Shown here: positions 38,941 to 46,314 of the stretch, piece by piece
How the letters are laid out: each line of letters starts with the position of its first letter
Numbering within the stretch: position 1 is the stretch's first letter
Assembly: GCF_008710285.1 (NCBI RefSeq)
Contig: NZ_VYQF01000003.1
Location: 434,001-498,000, forward strand
Direction: 5' to 3'
Source of the DNA: Ginsengibacter hankyongi
GTDB taxonomy: Bacteria > Bacteroidota > Bacteroidia > Chitinophagales > Chitinophagaceae
DNA: 64,000 nucleotides
Made by a program: the position numbers and the translations under genes
Notes under the pieces: generated by a model
What the model was told of the DNA's origin: nothing
Databases searched by the model: none
What the model saw: the letters and a program-made list of their open reading frames with translations, nothing else

Positions 38941-39288
38941 TTATATCCCAAAGAATGATTTTATAACGGTAGCAACCACCACTAAAAAGACACAACTCCC
39001 AAACCATGCAGCGGCAACTTTTCCGGTATCATGATCACCTGCATTCCATTTCTGGTACACTTTTACAGCACCGATTAATCCTACAATCGCTCCTACTGCA
39101 TACATTAAATTAGTTCCCGCGTCAAAGTATCCACGCACCTTAGTATTGGCCTCATTGATTCCGGCATTGCCGTCCTGGGCATACAAATAAACTAACTGGA
39201 AAAAGTAAAAAACAACAAAACAAATAACATTCTTTTTCCCTCTTTTAATTAACCCGGCCTGCACTGGTTTGATTCTTTGCATTTTCAT
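38941..39288 (-). CDS. traE: conjugative transposon protein TraE (VirB2-like, DUF4134)
   Basis: A 115-residue small membrane protein. The first hydrophobic stretch acts as a signal sequence (FVVFYFFQLVYLYAQDG). The mature part shows the TraE pattern GINEANTKVRGYFDAGTNLMYAVGAIVGLIGAVKVYQKWNAGDHDTGKVAAAWFGSCVFLVVVATVIKSFFG: two transmembrane helices around a short polar loop, as in VirB2 pilins. It would be the pilin subunit. Start choice is between the Met-Lys-Met cluster; the first is used here. Confidence 0.88.
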   Translation of the reverse strand: MKMQRIKPVQAGLIKRGKKNVICFVVFYFFQLVYLYAQDGNAGINEANTKVRGYFDAGTNLMYAVGAIVGLIGAVKVYQKWNAGDHDTGKVAAAWFGSCVFLVVVATVIKSFFGI

Positions 39289-39328
39289 ATTCTTGATTTT
39301 AATTTTAAAAAAAAAGCTCCACTCATTC

Positions 39329-39778
39329 TTACCTTATCCACAACTGATTGATTTCCTCTTTACTGAGATGAATGGAGCATATACTTTCACACATCATGCG
39401 TATGTAATTATTTATAGCCTCCTGTTGTTGTATTCTCTTTACAGTACTATTATTCTTTAGAACTAATTGTAGGGATTGCATAATTTCTTCCCTGATAAAA
39501 CTTTTTGATTTAGCTTTTTCCAAGTTTGATCTAATCTCCTGTTGCACCTGGTTAATAATATCACGGGAATCAATATCAAGATCTACAAGATCTTTTTCAT
39601 CTTGATCAGCCAGATGGGAATCAATATTAATAACCCGTTTCCTACCTGGATAGTTAATATCTTTAATGAGGTTAATAATGTCGTTCCTATAAAAAACTAA
39701 AATGAGAATTACGTAATAACAAAAAATAATAACCAGTATAAAAATGGAATATTCTTTCCATGAGATATTTGTAAGCAT
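39329..39778 (-). CDS. single-span membrane protein upstream of traE
   Basis: A 149-residue protein from the ATG at 39778 (MLTNISWKEYSIFILV). One transmembrane helix spans about residues 10-29 and the rest is cytoplasmic, charged and helical (QVQQEIRSNLEKAKSKSFIREEIMQSLQLVL). An alternative start at 39820 adds 14 residues, but the 38-bp upstream element lies right behind it. It precedes traE by 40 bp. I do not recognise the family. It could be a regulatory or assembly protein specific to this element type. Confidence 0.6.
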   Translation of the reverse strand: MLTNISWKEYSIFILVIIFCYYVILILVFYRNDIINLIKDINYPGRKRVINIDSHLADQDEKDLVDLDIDSRDIINQVQQEIRSNLEKAKSKSFIREEIMQSLQLVLKNNSTVKRIQQQEAINNYIRMMCESICSIHLSKEEINQLWIR

Positions 39779-39825
39779 CTTAAAGTATTTGATGATTCTT
39801 ACACAAATATCTGAAGGCAAAAAGC

Positions 39826-39863
39826 CCTTCTTTCACACTATCAACCGTATTCGGTAAAAAATA
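39826..39863 (-). promoter_or_regulatory. 38-bp conserved upstream element, copy B
   Basis: It matches copy A at 32741-32778 with four mismatches. It lies 48 bp upstream of the 39778 start and would sit in the promoter region of the traE block. See copy A for reasoning; its sequence reads on the minus strand as a T-rich run, GAATACGG and GTGTGAAAGAAGG. Confidence 0.5.
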
Positions 39864-39996
39864 ATTTCATTTTTTGAAAACAAACTGGTGCCTGATAAAG
39901 AATAATACAAAAAAGGCAGCGAAATGGCCCGAGGAAGATTAGGATGAGTTAGTGTAAACAGGTATTTGCGTCTATAGTTAACAGTTATATACAGGA

Positions 39997-40653
39997 TCAA
40001 AATGAAGGGTCGATTGCAGGCTTTTCCTTGAAATTCGCGGGGTCAAACATATATTCATACCCCTCTTCACCCGTCACGGATTTAAACATATATCTTCCAA
40101 ATTTGAATAGTAAAGTCCATGACCAGATTCTTGAATTTGTGGAAATATCTTTTATCACGGGCATAAATAACACATATCCAAGTGTCCTACCGGGAAAACG
40201 TTTATCGAAAAAAATAAAGGTATTTTTTTTCTGAAATCCAGTTAAACCATTATAAACTAAAGTATCATTACTAATGCGTATAGGCATAAGTGTTACATTC
40301 TCAGCCAGTTTATCTTTTTGATGCTCCTTCAGATAGTTATAGAACGTGGTCACCTCTTTCTTTAAAGTTTGCGCCTGGCTCGTTGTAAGATCTTTTTCAT
40401 TTGGTATTGCCAAGTTTGAACTGCGAGGTTTTTTATTGACAAAAACATAGTGCAGTAATATATATTTTATATGGCTTGCATCGCCAATATCTTCATTTTT
40501 ATTTATAGAATTTACCAGGTAATTTTTGAAATCATTAAATAAGTTAACGCTATTTTGTTCGCCGGGGCTAAGACTTCTTTTTTGTGAACTACAAGCATCA
40601 GTAATTATGAGTAGGAATATCACAAGAAAATATTTTCTGTTTTTCATAATCAT
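39997..40653 (-). CDS. hypothetical lipoprotein (cargo)
   Basis: A 218-residue lipoprotein: the leader ends in a lipobox with Cys21 (IITDACSSQ). The mature domain is mixed alpha/beta with an N-terminal helical part (NLFNDFKNYLVNSI) and a C-terminal part with FIFFDKRFPGRTLGYVLFMPVIKDI. Family not recognised. Its start lies 12 bp after the papain-like lipoprotein gene, so the two are co-transcribed and probably work together. An inhibitor or immunity partner is one possibility. It is cargo in the mobile element. Confidence 0.6.
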   Translation of the reverse strand: MIMKNRKYFLVIFLLIITDACSSQKRSLSPGEQNSVNLFNDFKNYLVNSINKNEDIGDASHIKYILLHYVFVNKKPRSSNLAIPNEKDLTTSQAQTLKKEVTTFYNYLKEHQKDKLAENVTLMPIRISNDTLVYNGLTGFQKKNTFIFFDKRFPGRTLGYVLFMPVIKDISTNSRIWSWTLLFKFGRYMFKSVTGEEGYEYMFDPANFKEKPAIDPSF

Positions 40654-40665
40654 TATTTTATAATT

Positions 40666-41997
40666 TCATCCGCAGGTCCCTGCTTTTCCTTTTGGATATT
40701 GATTATTGGAATTACTTACAGTTCTTGTAATTTTCCTGTTCCCGTTTTGAGAACTAAAATTATCAAGATTCATATTTCTGATGTCTTCGCCCAAATCTCC
40801 GGGGTCATTACCACTAAAAAGCGTTTCATCCGCTTTTGTAGAGGGCAAATTAACATTAATACTTTTTAAAGCATCCATCGCCGAATTAGTACAGTTAAAA
40901 TTATTTAAATCATATTGCAGGGCTTGCTGATCCTCAATTCTACCAATTACTGTGTTCATCTCAGGTCCGGTAACAACAAAGGTTAATGTTACATCATAAG
41001 GAGTATAGCTATCCTCTCCAAAAACAGACTCATCGGTTTCGCTTCCAGGCTTTACAGTATTTCTTGGATAAAACCCTACATTACGGATAACAGAACTTCC
41101 ATCGGCATTATGTTGCTCGAGTGTCAGGTAAGTATGTCCTACCGGAAAGGAAGATAGAGGATTAATGATATCTCTCGTTCCGGGGTCAGGTTGATTAACA
41201 TTCACTGAAATACTGTAAGTTGAAGTGGCATCAATACTAAAACATCTTAATTCTTTTCCAAGATCCAATATTGGTTCATCCGGGCTATAAAATGTTGGAG
41301 AAAACACCACAGGGGTATATCCTGAACTGGAAGAATTGATGTCACCCCCACCGCCACCAGAACCAGCTGTGAAATAATCATAACTCGACGAAGGCATTTG
41401 ATCTAATAGCCAATACCAGCTGAAGTAATCGACGCCACTACTATTTACATCGTAATAAATTATTACTTCCGGAAGTACAGCGCTTTCTTTCTCCAGACTG
41501 GAAGGTGTTTTCCTTTTAGGTAAATATTGGCTCTTATCAAAATAGGTATCGTCAAATTTTGAAATGGTTTTATACATAGTTTCATTTTTGACGACTTTAT
41601 TACTATCCACTTTTAATGTCGTCATAGAAACATCATCAATGCGATCAATAAATATTTCTCCACTCCGATAATGTGAAGAGCCTTTTAAACCGGACAGATC
41701 AATCCAATTACCGAAATAACCTGACTTGGTTTTCTTCAATAATAAGAATTTAGTGTCGTCATTCCCTCTTTCAAAAACCAGGATGCCTGCATTTCCATAT
41801 CTATTCGTTAGTATCTTACTTTTTGAAAAATCTAGTTGGTTAAATCGATATGATGAAAGATAGAATTGCAAATATTGTACCGCTGAGTCAAAAAAGGGAG
41901 TGGAAGTACCGGTAACGCTAGAAGGAAGGCTATGTTTTTTACATCCATAAAAAAAACTTGCAATGAGAACTGCAGTTAACATAATTGAATTTTTCAT
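40666..41997 (-). CDS. lipoprotein with permuted papain-like (NlpC/P60-like) domain (cargo)
   Basis: A 443-residue lipoprotein (lipobox Cys19, SFFYGCKKH). After a beta-rich N-terminal region there is a glycine linker (AGSGGGGGDINSSS), then a C-terminal domain with FPVGHTYLTLEQ (His288) and YDLNNFNCTNSAMDALKSINV (Cys369). The His-before-Cys order with GHT-x-LTL and NCTN fits the permuted papain-like fold of NlpC/P60 and related lipoproteins. Proteins with GFYP between the two motifs are found in Bacteroidota; catalysis is inferred. It is probably outer-membrane or surface-facing. It is the first gene of a two-gene cargo operon, just downstream of rteC. Confidence 0.65.
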   Translation of the reverse strand: MKNSIMLTAVLIASFFYGCKKHSLPSSVTGTSTPFFDSAVQYLQFYLSSYRFNQLDFSKSKILTNRYGNAGILVFERGNDDTKFLLLKKTKSGYFGNWIDLSGLKGSSHYRSGEIFIDRIDDVSMTTLKVDSNKVVKNETMYKTISKFDDTYFDKSQYLPKRKTPSSLEKESAVLPEVIIYYDVNSSGVDYFSWYWLLDQMPSSSYDYFTAGSGGGGGDINSSSSGYTPVVFSPTFYSPDEPILDLGKELRCFSIDATSTYSISVNVNQPDPGTRDIINPLSSFPVGHTYLTLEQHNADGSSVIRNVGFYPRNTVKPGSETDESVFGEDSYTPYDVTLTFVVTGPEMNTVIGRIEDQQALQYDLNNFNCTNSAMDALKSINVNLPSTKADETLFSGNDPGDLGEDIRNMNLDNFSSQNGNRKITRTVSNSNNQYPKGKAGTCG

Positions 41998-42088
41998 AAA
42001 TAGTCTTTTCAGCTAAACTAATTATTGAAACTTTAGATTTTCTTGATAAATGTCAATTTAATGAATTGCTTTTTTCTTTATATGATAA

Positions 42089-42955
42089 TCATTTAAACTT
42101 CGGATTTTCATCAGTTTCATCCATTCTTTGTATCAGGCGCTCTTTCAATTGATCGAGAAAGGTTGTCCGGTTTATCTTACGAATTCTCATCTCCTGGAAC
42201 ACCCTGTAATAATTTCCCAGATCTATATTGAACAACGCTTCAAAATGGCTGGCCAATTGCTTAAGGTCTATTGTTCCGTTATTACATGACCCCGCAGACT
42301 GTAAAGCATATAATAATTCTACCAGCGAAACCTTTGACCCCGTCCAGTTAACACCTGCCCGGGATAACGAAGGTTGTCCGCCAGATAAATCGCGTTGTAT
42401 TTCCAGCTTCGCCAATGTAGAGTTGATGAATTCTGAAAGCAATTCATATGCGATGATCTTTGAAATTTTATGATCATATACTGTACTAAAGCTCAGGTCA
42501 GTCTCATATTCTTCAAAATTCATCAATAGCCACGAGTCGGGCTCCTTTCGCAGAAAATACATTTCATCCATAGAAGTTGCCTGTGACCGATAGTACGTTA
42601 AGAATTCATAATTGTCGTTCAAGTAATCATTTATCTTTCTCAGCTCATTAAGGTAATAGCTCCTGCTGTCGAGCACAGCTGAAATTGGAAGGTGAGATTG
42701 TATACGCGCCAGTTTCTGGTGGTAAATTAACTTGCTGTAGAATTTCGGTTTCTGGTGCTTAAAAAAGTTAATCTCTTCTTCTTTGGTAGTGAATTTATAA
42801 TTTTGAACGAAAGCCTTAAGTTTAGAAATAGCATTCAAAATAACATGTGACGATAAACGAAATTTCTGTAAATCAGAACCCGATGAAGCACCTATTTCGG
42901 CTAAACTTAGTTCCATTTCTTCATAAAGAGATATTGTAAATTCACTTACGCTCAT
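42089..42955 (-). CDS. RteC family regulator of conjugative transfer
   Basis: A 288-residue protein (start at 42955, MSVSEFTISLYEEMELSL; the upstream frame to 43006 is open but atypical). RteC-type features include KLKAFVQNYKFTTKEEEINFFKHQKPKFYSKLIYHQKL and a long central helical region, ending with the family's C-terminal VSLVELLYALQSAGSCNNGTIDLKQLASHFEALFNIDLGNYYRVFQEMR. RteC in CTnDOT controls excision gene expression. No rteA or rteB genes are seen nearby. It is the right-most recognisable element gene. Confidence 0.88.
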   Translation of the reverse strand: MSVSEFTISLYEEMELSLAEIGASSGSDLQKFRLSSHVILNAISKLKAFVQNYKFTTKEEEINFFKHQKPKFYSKLIYHQKLARIQSHLPISAVLDSRSYYLNELRKINDYLNDNYEFLTYYRSQATSMDEMYFLRKEPDSWLLMNFEEYETDLSFSTVYDHKISKIIAYELLSEFINSTLAKLEIQRDLSGGQPSLSRAGVNWTGSKVSLVELLYALQSAGSCNNGTIDLKQLASHFEALFNIDLGNYYRVFQEMRIRKINRTTFLDQLKERLIQRMDETDENPKFK

Positions 42956-43077
42956 AACTGTTATCAATTTGAAACCCAAACGAGCAAGGGCTATTTTAAA
43001 AAACAAATACCATTTGAATTTTCAATGTAAAGTTACGTAACGGAAGAAAAAGGGTAGTTTGATAAAAATCAATTATT

Positions 43078-43130
43078 TACACTGGAAGCTCTTACCCTGC
43101 TTAATGTTTCGTCAGTATTCGCCTTCCTGG
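43078..43130 (-). pseudogene. 3'-end remnant of a Crp/Fnr-type gene
   Basis: The minus strand reads ETLSRVRASSVNN followed by a stop, nearly the same as the last residues of the Crp/Fnr gene at 46315-46959 (ETLSRIRASRINNHA); about 36 of 40 bases agree around 43090-43128. The rest of that gene is absent here. It marks a rearrangement next to the right edge of the conjugative element. Confidence 0.6.
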
Positions 43131-43309
43131 CGGATGTTGTCAAGACATTTATGAAGCGTTAGTAAATGTGACAATTAACTTTATTTATCAGCAGCTGGCC
43201 GGCTGGAACTTTGGCAACGGTTATGGGCAAACGAAAATATATTTTCAGACCTGCGTAAAAGCGTGGCCGTTACAAGCAAGTTTATGGCCCACCACCCAGC
43301 AGTTCTGGC

Positions 43310-43437
43310 AGGCCTTCATTTTTGAGCTTTTGTGCATACCTTCAATATGGTTTTCATTTGGCTAACAGTATGGGCTGGACGTTATAAATTTCCAGCACAG
43401 CACTAAGCCCTACCGTAGCTGCCATTAGTGTAACACC
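43310..43437. repeat. cassette-flanking repeat, copy 1
   Basis: It shares several blocks with copy 2 at 44020-44165: TTCATTTTTGAGC, then GGGCTG-ACG-TATAAA, then CCAGCACAGCA and CCGTAGCTGCCA-type text in the same order. It ends right at the start codon of the 43438-43947 gene. The arrangement recalls recombination sites of gene cassettes, but no integron consensus was matched. Confidence 0.5.
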
Positions 43438-43947
43438 ATGAAACTATTTGGATTAATAATATTGACGCTTTTTGCTACTGTCACTTTTGGACAAACCAAA
43501 TCTTCCGTTAACCCCCCAAAAAAACCACTTTCTGCATTCAAACTATCATTAACGACATTTAATCATGCTACCTTACTTTTTAAAGGAACTACAACATATA
43601 TATTGACAGCCAAGTCTATTAAAATTATTAAAACATCTCTTGGAAAAAAGAAGGGCACTATTGTTTTTTCAAAGCCGCTGCTAAGTTTTCAAGAGTCGTC
43701 TGCTTCCATTAACAATTTTGGACTTGACTCTCTTAAAGACCGTTACGATAACTATTGTGTTATGGTGACTAGTGGTGACGAATTTTTTTTAGACTACAAT
43801 GGCTATTCAATGAAAAAGAATATAAGCCTACACCATTATTATTTAAAGGCATTAGATGACATTATCAATATCATTAATTCTTACTTGCCCAAAAGTTACC
43901 AATTTCGGTATTTAGAAAAAAATACGAGACAAGATTGCGACCCTTGA
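43438..43947 (+). CDS. secreted hypothetical protein in a cassette-like unit
   Basis: A 169-residue protein with a signal peptide (residues 1-18, TVTFGQT). The rest is beta-rich (TLLFKGTTTYILTAKSIKIIKTSLGKKKG) with a conserved-looking C-terminal FRYLEKNTRQDCDP. The ending resembles other Bacteroidota hypothetical proteins, but no function is known. It is isolated on the plus strand, framed by two related repeats, and its start codon is immediately adjacent to copy 1. No promoter was found. Confidence 0.65.
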   Translation: MKLFGLIILTLFATVTFGQTKSSVNPPKKPLSAFKLSLTTFNHATLLFKGTTTYILTAKSIKIIKTSLGKKKGTIVFSKPLLSFQESSASINNFGLDSLKDRYDNYCVMVTSGDEFFLDYNGYSMKKNISLHHYYLKALDDIINIINSYLPKSYQFRYLEKNTRQDCDP

Positions 43948-44019
43948 TAGCGGCAGCTTTCATGAACTGCTATGCTTGCCGTGCAAACCCTCATCTTTTG
44001 TAACGCTATCGGCGGTGGT

Positions 44020-44165
44020 TCCAGCCGACTTTCATTTTTGAGCCTTTGTATTTTTCCTCATCTATAGTTATTAAACCCGATTGCTATCGGGTGGGCTAAC
44101 GGTCTGGGCTGAACGATATAAAATTCCGGCACAGCAGACCCTGCCGTAAGCTGCCAATTCCATCT
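44020..44165. repeat. cassette-flanking repeat, copy 2
   Basis: It follows the 43438-43947 gene and shares ordered blocks with copy 1 (see there), but it has an extra 20-30 bp around a small palindrome, CCCGATTGCTATCGGG (44089-44104). It ends close to the truncated SRPBCC fragment at 44248-44307. Confidence 0.5.
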
Positions 44166-44247
44166 TTTTCCAAGGACGAAAATAAATTCTTGAGTTAATA
44201 CAGAATTTATAAAATCGTTTAAAATCAAAATATATATTTGGCATCAG

Positions 44248-44307
44248 ATAGATTTCGCCAGCACTAATATGTACCGTAATGCTGCGGTTGAAATTTTGCT
44301 TTGCCAT
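44248..44307 (-). pseudogene. 5' fragment of a third SRPBCC gene
   Basis: A frame starting at 44307 encodes MAKQNFNRSITVHISAGEI, the typical first 18 or so residues of a START/AHSA1-type SRPBCC protein. After about residue 20 the text turns into unrelated sequence running into the cassette repeat. It lies 2 bp downstream of the two-domain SRPBCC gene, so it was the last gene of that operon before being cut. Confidence 0.6.
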
Positions 44308-44309
44308 AT

Positions 44310-45212
44310 TTATTTTGTTTGGTGAGCAAGAATTTTATTTCTGATTTCGGCTGCCTTAGTTATTTCAGGTGATGGTGTTCCGTTGGTAATGAAATGTATG
44401 AGCCAGCTTTTAATAATCATAGTCCAACCGTTTTCACACATGGCATAACATTCCATTTTGGGAGTTAGCCCTTCGTGAGTAAAGTGGAGGATAGTTTTTT
44501 CTCCTTCCGCTATAAGTTCAAAAATCATTTTTGTGTTTGTCCATTCGTGCTTGTTGATTCGCAGCCAGTAAAGTGTGCTTTCCGTAACTAGCCAGACTAT
44601 TTTTTTGTTGGGAATTACTTCCACTAACTTTTGTTTCGAATAATGTTGATCAGGATGATGAATAGTAAACTCATCATTTAACTCTTTGCTATTGCCTTCA
44701 AAATCCAGGCTCCACCAATTAGTAACATCTATTAAGCAACTAAAAATTTCTTGCGGTGATTTTGCTAATTCAATTGTTGACGTAAAGCTTTCAAGATGTT
44801 TGTATAGCAAATCTTTAATGCAGTAATCACAAATTTCTTTCAACCTGCCTTGTTCATTTTCAAAAATAACTCCGTCATAAGTGAATGTAATCAGTGTGCC
44901 GTTATTTTTCGGAGACAATTCAAAAATCATTTTGGTACCCGTCCAGTCAAAGTTATCGGAGCTGCGTTTGCTCTGGGTTGTAACCCAAACAAATTTTTTG
45001 TCCGGAACAAATTCAATCACTTTGTTTTTTGAGAAGTGTGTGTCGCCAACCTTTAAAATAAACGCTGAATTGAGTTTCAACTCTTCGCCAACAAATTCTT
45101 CAACCCACCATTTTGAAAGCTCAACGATATGATTGAAAACAACATTTGAAGGTTTTGCAACTTCAATGTCTACAGTATATGTGGCGGTTACATAATTATT
45201 TTCTTTTGACAT
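44310..45212 (-). CDS. two-domain SRPBCC (AHSA1-like) protein
   Basis: A 300-residue cytoplasmic protein made of two tandem SRPBCC/START-type domains. Domain 1 (about residues 8-125) contains VDIEVAKPSNVVFNHIVELSKWWVEEFVGEE and FVWVTTQSKRSSDNFDWTGTKMIFELSPKNNGTLITFTYDG. Domain 2 (about 140-280) repeats this as IELAKSPQEIFSCLIDVTNWWSLDFEG and NEHEWTNTKMIFELIAEGEKTILHFTHEGL-type text. Such folds bind hydrophobic ligands. Length is twice a typical single-domain member. It is the last intact gene of a four-gene operon with an ArsR regulator. The ligand is unknown. Confidence 0.85.
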   Translation of the reverse strand: MSKENNYVTATYTVDIEVAKPSNVVFNHIVELSKWWVEEFVGEELKLNSAFILKVGDTHFSKNKVIEFVPDKKFVWVTTQSKRSSDNFDWTGTKMIFELSPKNNGTLITFTYDGVIFENEQGRLKEICDYCIKDLLYKHLESFTSTIELAKSPQEIFSCLIDVTNWWSLDFEGNSKELNDEFTIHHPDQHYSKQKLVEVIPNKKIVWLVTESTLYWLRINKHEWTNTKMIFELIAEGEKTILHFTHEGLTPKMECYAMCENGWTMIIKSWLIHFITNGTPSPEITKAAEIRNKILAHQTK

Positions 45213-45230
45213 TATTGTTAGTTTTGGAAA

Positions 45231-45491
45231 CTATAACATGGTCTCATTCCATTCACGAATTACAAATGACTTTACTATTCCTTCCAATATGAACGGGTCT
45301 TCTTTTACAAATTCTTCGGCTGCTGCGCGGGTTCTGAAAATTGCCATATTTCCCATATCAGTAAATGGTCCGATTCCAATTACTTCTCCTTCAGCAATGT
45401 ATTTATCTACAATTGCTTTATGTCTTGGATAAACACTCAAAATGGGTTCCATGGGTGCTCCCGAAGGTTCGCCTATAACTACTGCTTTCAT
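45231..45491 (-). CDS. YciI-like protein
   Basis: An 86-residue YciI/dimeric alpha-beta barrel protein. Visible: the strand MKAVVIGEP, PRHKAIVDKYIAEGEVIGIGPFTDMGNMAIFRTRAAAEEFVKEDPFILEGIVKSFVIREW, matching the family's FxxxDPF-xxxG ending. A histidine (H29) sits in the position where these proteins usually have a His-Asp pair. The biochemical role is not established for most members. It overlaps the ArsR gene by 4 bp, in an operon. Confidence 0.85.
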   Translation of the reverse strand: MKAVVIGEPSGAPMEPILSVYPRHKAIVDKYIAEGEVIGIGPFTDMGNMAIFRTRAAAEEFVKEDPFILEGIVKSFVIREWNETML

Positions 45492-45811
45492 TTTTTTAAT
45501 TTGTTGTCTAAAATGTTTTTTAATTTTTGAAGTTTCTTTAGCCAGAATTTGTCAAAGTAATTGATGAACTCCTGTAACTCATTAAAACCATCTTGCTTTA
45601 AAACACAATGTCTTTCTCTGCCAATGTCTGTAATAGAAATGAAGCCAGCGTTGTAAAGAACTTTTACATGCTTTGAAACAGCAGGCCGGCTCATATCAAA
45701 ATTTTCTACCAAAGAGTTTATTGTCATACTGTTTTTTGAAAGCAGCATCAACATTTGTCTGCGGCTTGGGTCGGCAATTACCTGAAATGCGTCAAGTGTT
45801 TGCGTACTCAT
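45488..45811 (-). CDS. ArsR-family winged-helix regulator
   Basis: A 107-residue DNA-binding repressor: DAFQVIADPSRRQMLMLLSKNSMTINSLVENFDMSRPAVSKHVKVLYNAGFISITDIGRERHCVL is a full ArsR winged helix. There is no metal-binding CxC motif, so it is of the SRPBCC-associated type rather than a metal sensor. It overlaps both neighbours by 4 bp, so it probably represses its own operon. The ligand could be the compound bound by the SRPBCC proteins (inference). Confidence 0.88.
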   Translation of the reverse strand: MSTQTLDAFQVIADPSRRQMLMLLSKNSMTINSLVENFDMSRPAVSKHVKVLYNAGFISITDIGRERHCVLKQDGFNELQEFINYFDKFWLKKLQKLKNILDNKLKK

Positions 45812-46218
45812 TTTTTAGGCACTTTTAAAAGTTCACCCAATTTGTTACATAAAAATACCCAGCCGCTATTGTGTGCTACCAGATCTTTAAATAATTCAAA
45901 TCCGCTGTGCACCAATAATAATTCCGTTCCACCTTCAATAGCAGTGAGTGTCCAACTTACTTTTGACGTATAGGGCGTTTTGGTTACTGCCCAATCGTTT
46001 TTCCAAACGTAAGCCAAATTCGTGAAGGGTTTTACTTCTAACACTTCGCAAACCACAAATGTGTTGTTTGGATTTGTAAACCGAAAATGATGACCAACAA
46101 CCGGCTGAAAATCGCTTGGCATCAGCCATTGCTCCATTAATTCGGGTTTTGTAAGATAGTCCCAAATTTCTTCCGGAGTTTGGGTAAAGTAAAAAGTGTG
46201 TTTGATTTCTTTTTGCAT
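45808..46218 (-). CDS. SRPBCC (AHSA1-like) protein
   Basis: A 136-residue single SRPBCC domain: IKHTFYFTQTPEEIWDYLTKPELMEQWLMPSDFQPVVGHHFRFTNPN, then YVWKNDWAVTKTPYTSKVSWTLTAIEGGTELLLVHSGF and a C-terminal helix HNSGWVFLCNKLGELLKVPKK. It is the first gene of the operon with ArsR (4-bp overlap), a very common pairing. It is thought to bind a hydrophobic ligand; the precise function is unknown. Confidence 0.87.
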   Translation of the reverse strand: MQKEIKHTFYFTQTPEEIWDYLTKPELMEQWLMPSDFQPVVGHHFRFTNPNNTFVVCEVLEVKPFTNLAYVWKNDWAVTKTPYTSKVSWTLTAIEGGTELLLVHSGFELFKDLVAHNSGWVFLCNKLGELLKVPKK

Positions 46219-46314
46219 ATTAAGTAACTTTTAGGTTACCCAAATTTATAGGTAACTTTTGAGTTACGCAAATTTTTTTGAGAAAACAGTGGGGAACGTA
46301 TCCGGTACTTAAAT

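Larger units (their letters stand above)
21473..42955 (-). mobile_element. incomplete CTnDOT-type conjugative element
   Basis: All genes here run on the minus strand and match Bacteroidota integrative conjugative elements: rteC homologue, traE, DUF1896, methylase-helicase, traF, traG (VirB4), three traI-like genes, traJ, traK, traL-like, traM, traN, a DUF3945-like gene and a helix-turn-helix gene. No integrase/excisionase pair, relaxase or mobilisation gene, VirD4-type coupling protein, TraO/P/Q or topoisomerase is present. The left edge abuts a broken sulfatase; the right edge lies somewhere between the rteC start and 43438. No attachment repeats were identified. It is either a decayed element or half of one split by rearrangement. 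Confidence 0.75.

Noticed and set aside
43168-43365. 65-codon plus-strand frame before the cassette gene
   Set aside because: It overlaps the repeat that flanks the cassette gene and shows no family features.
21473-43437. Search for a tRNA gene or direct repeats as attachment sites of the conjugative element
   Set aside because: No tRNA was seen, and no convincing matching end repeats could be found by eye.
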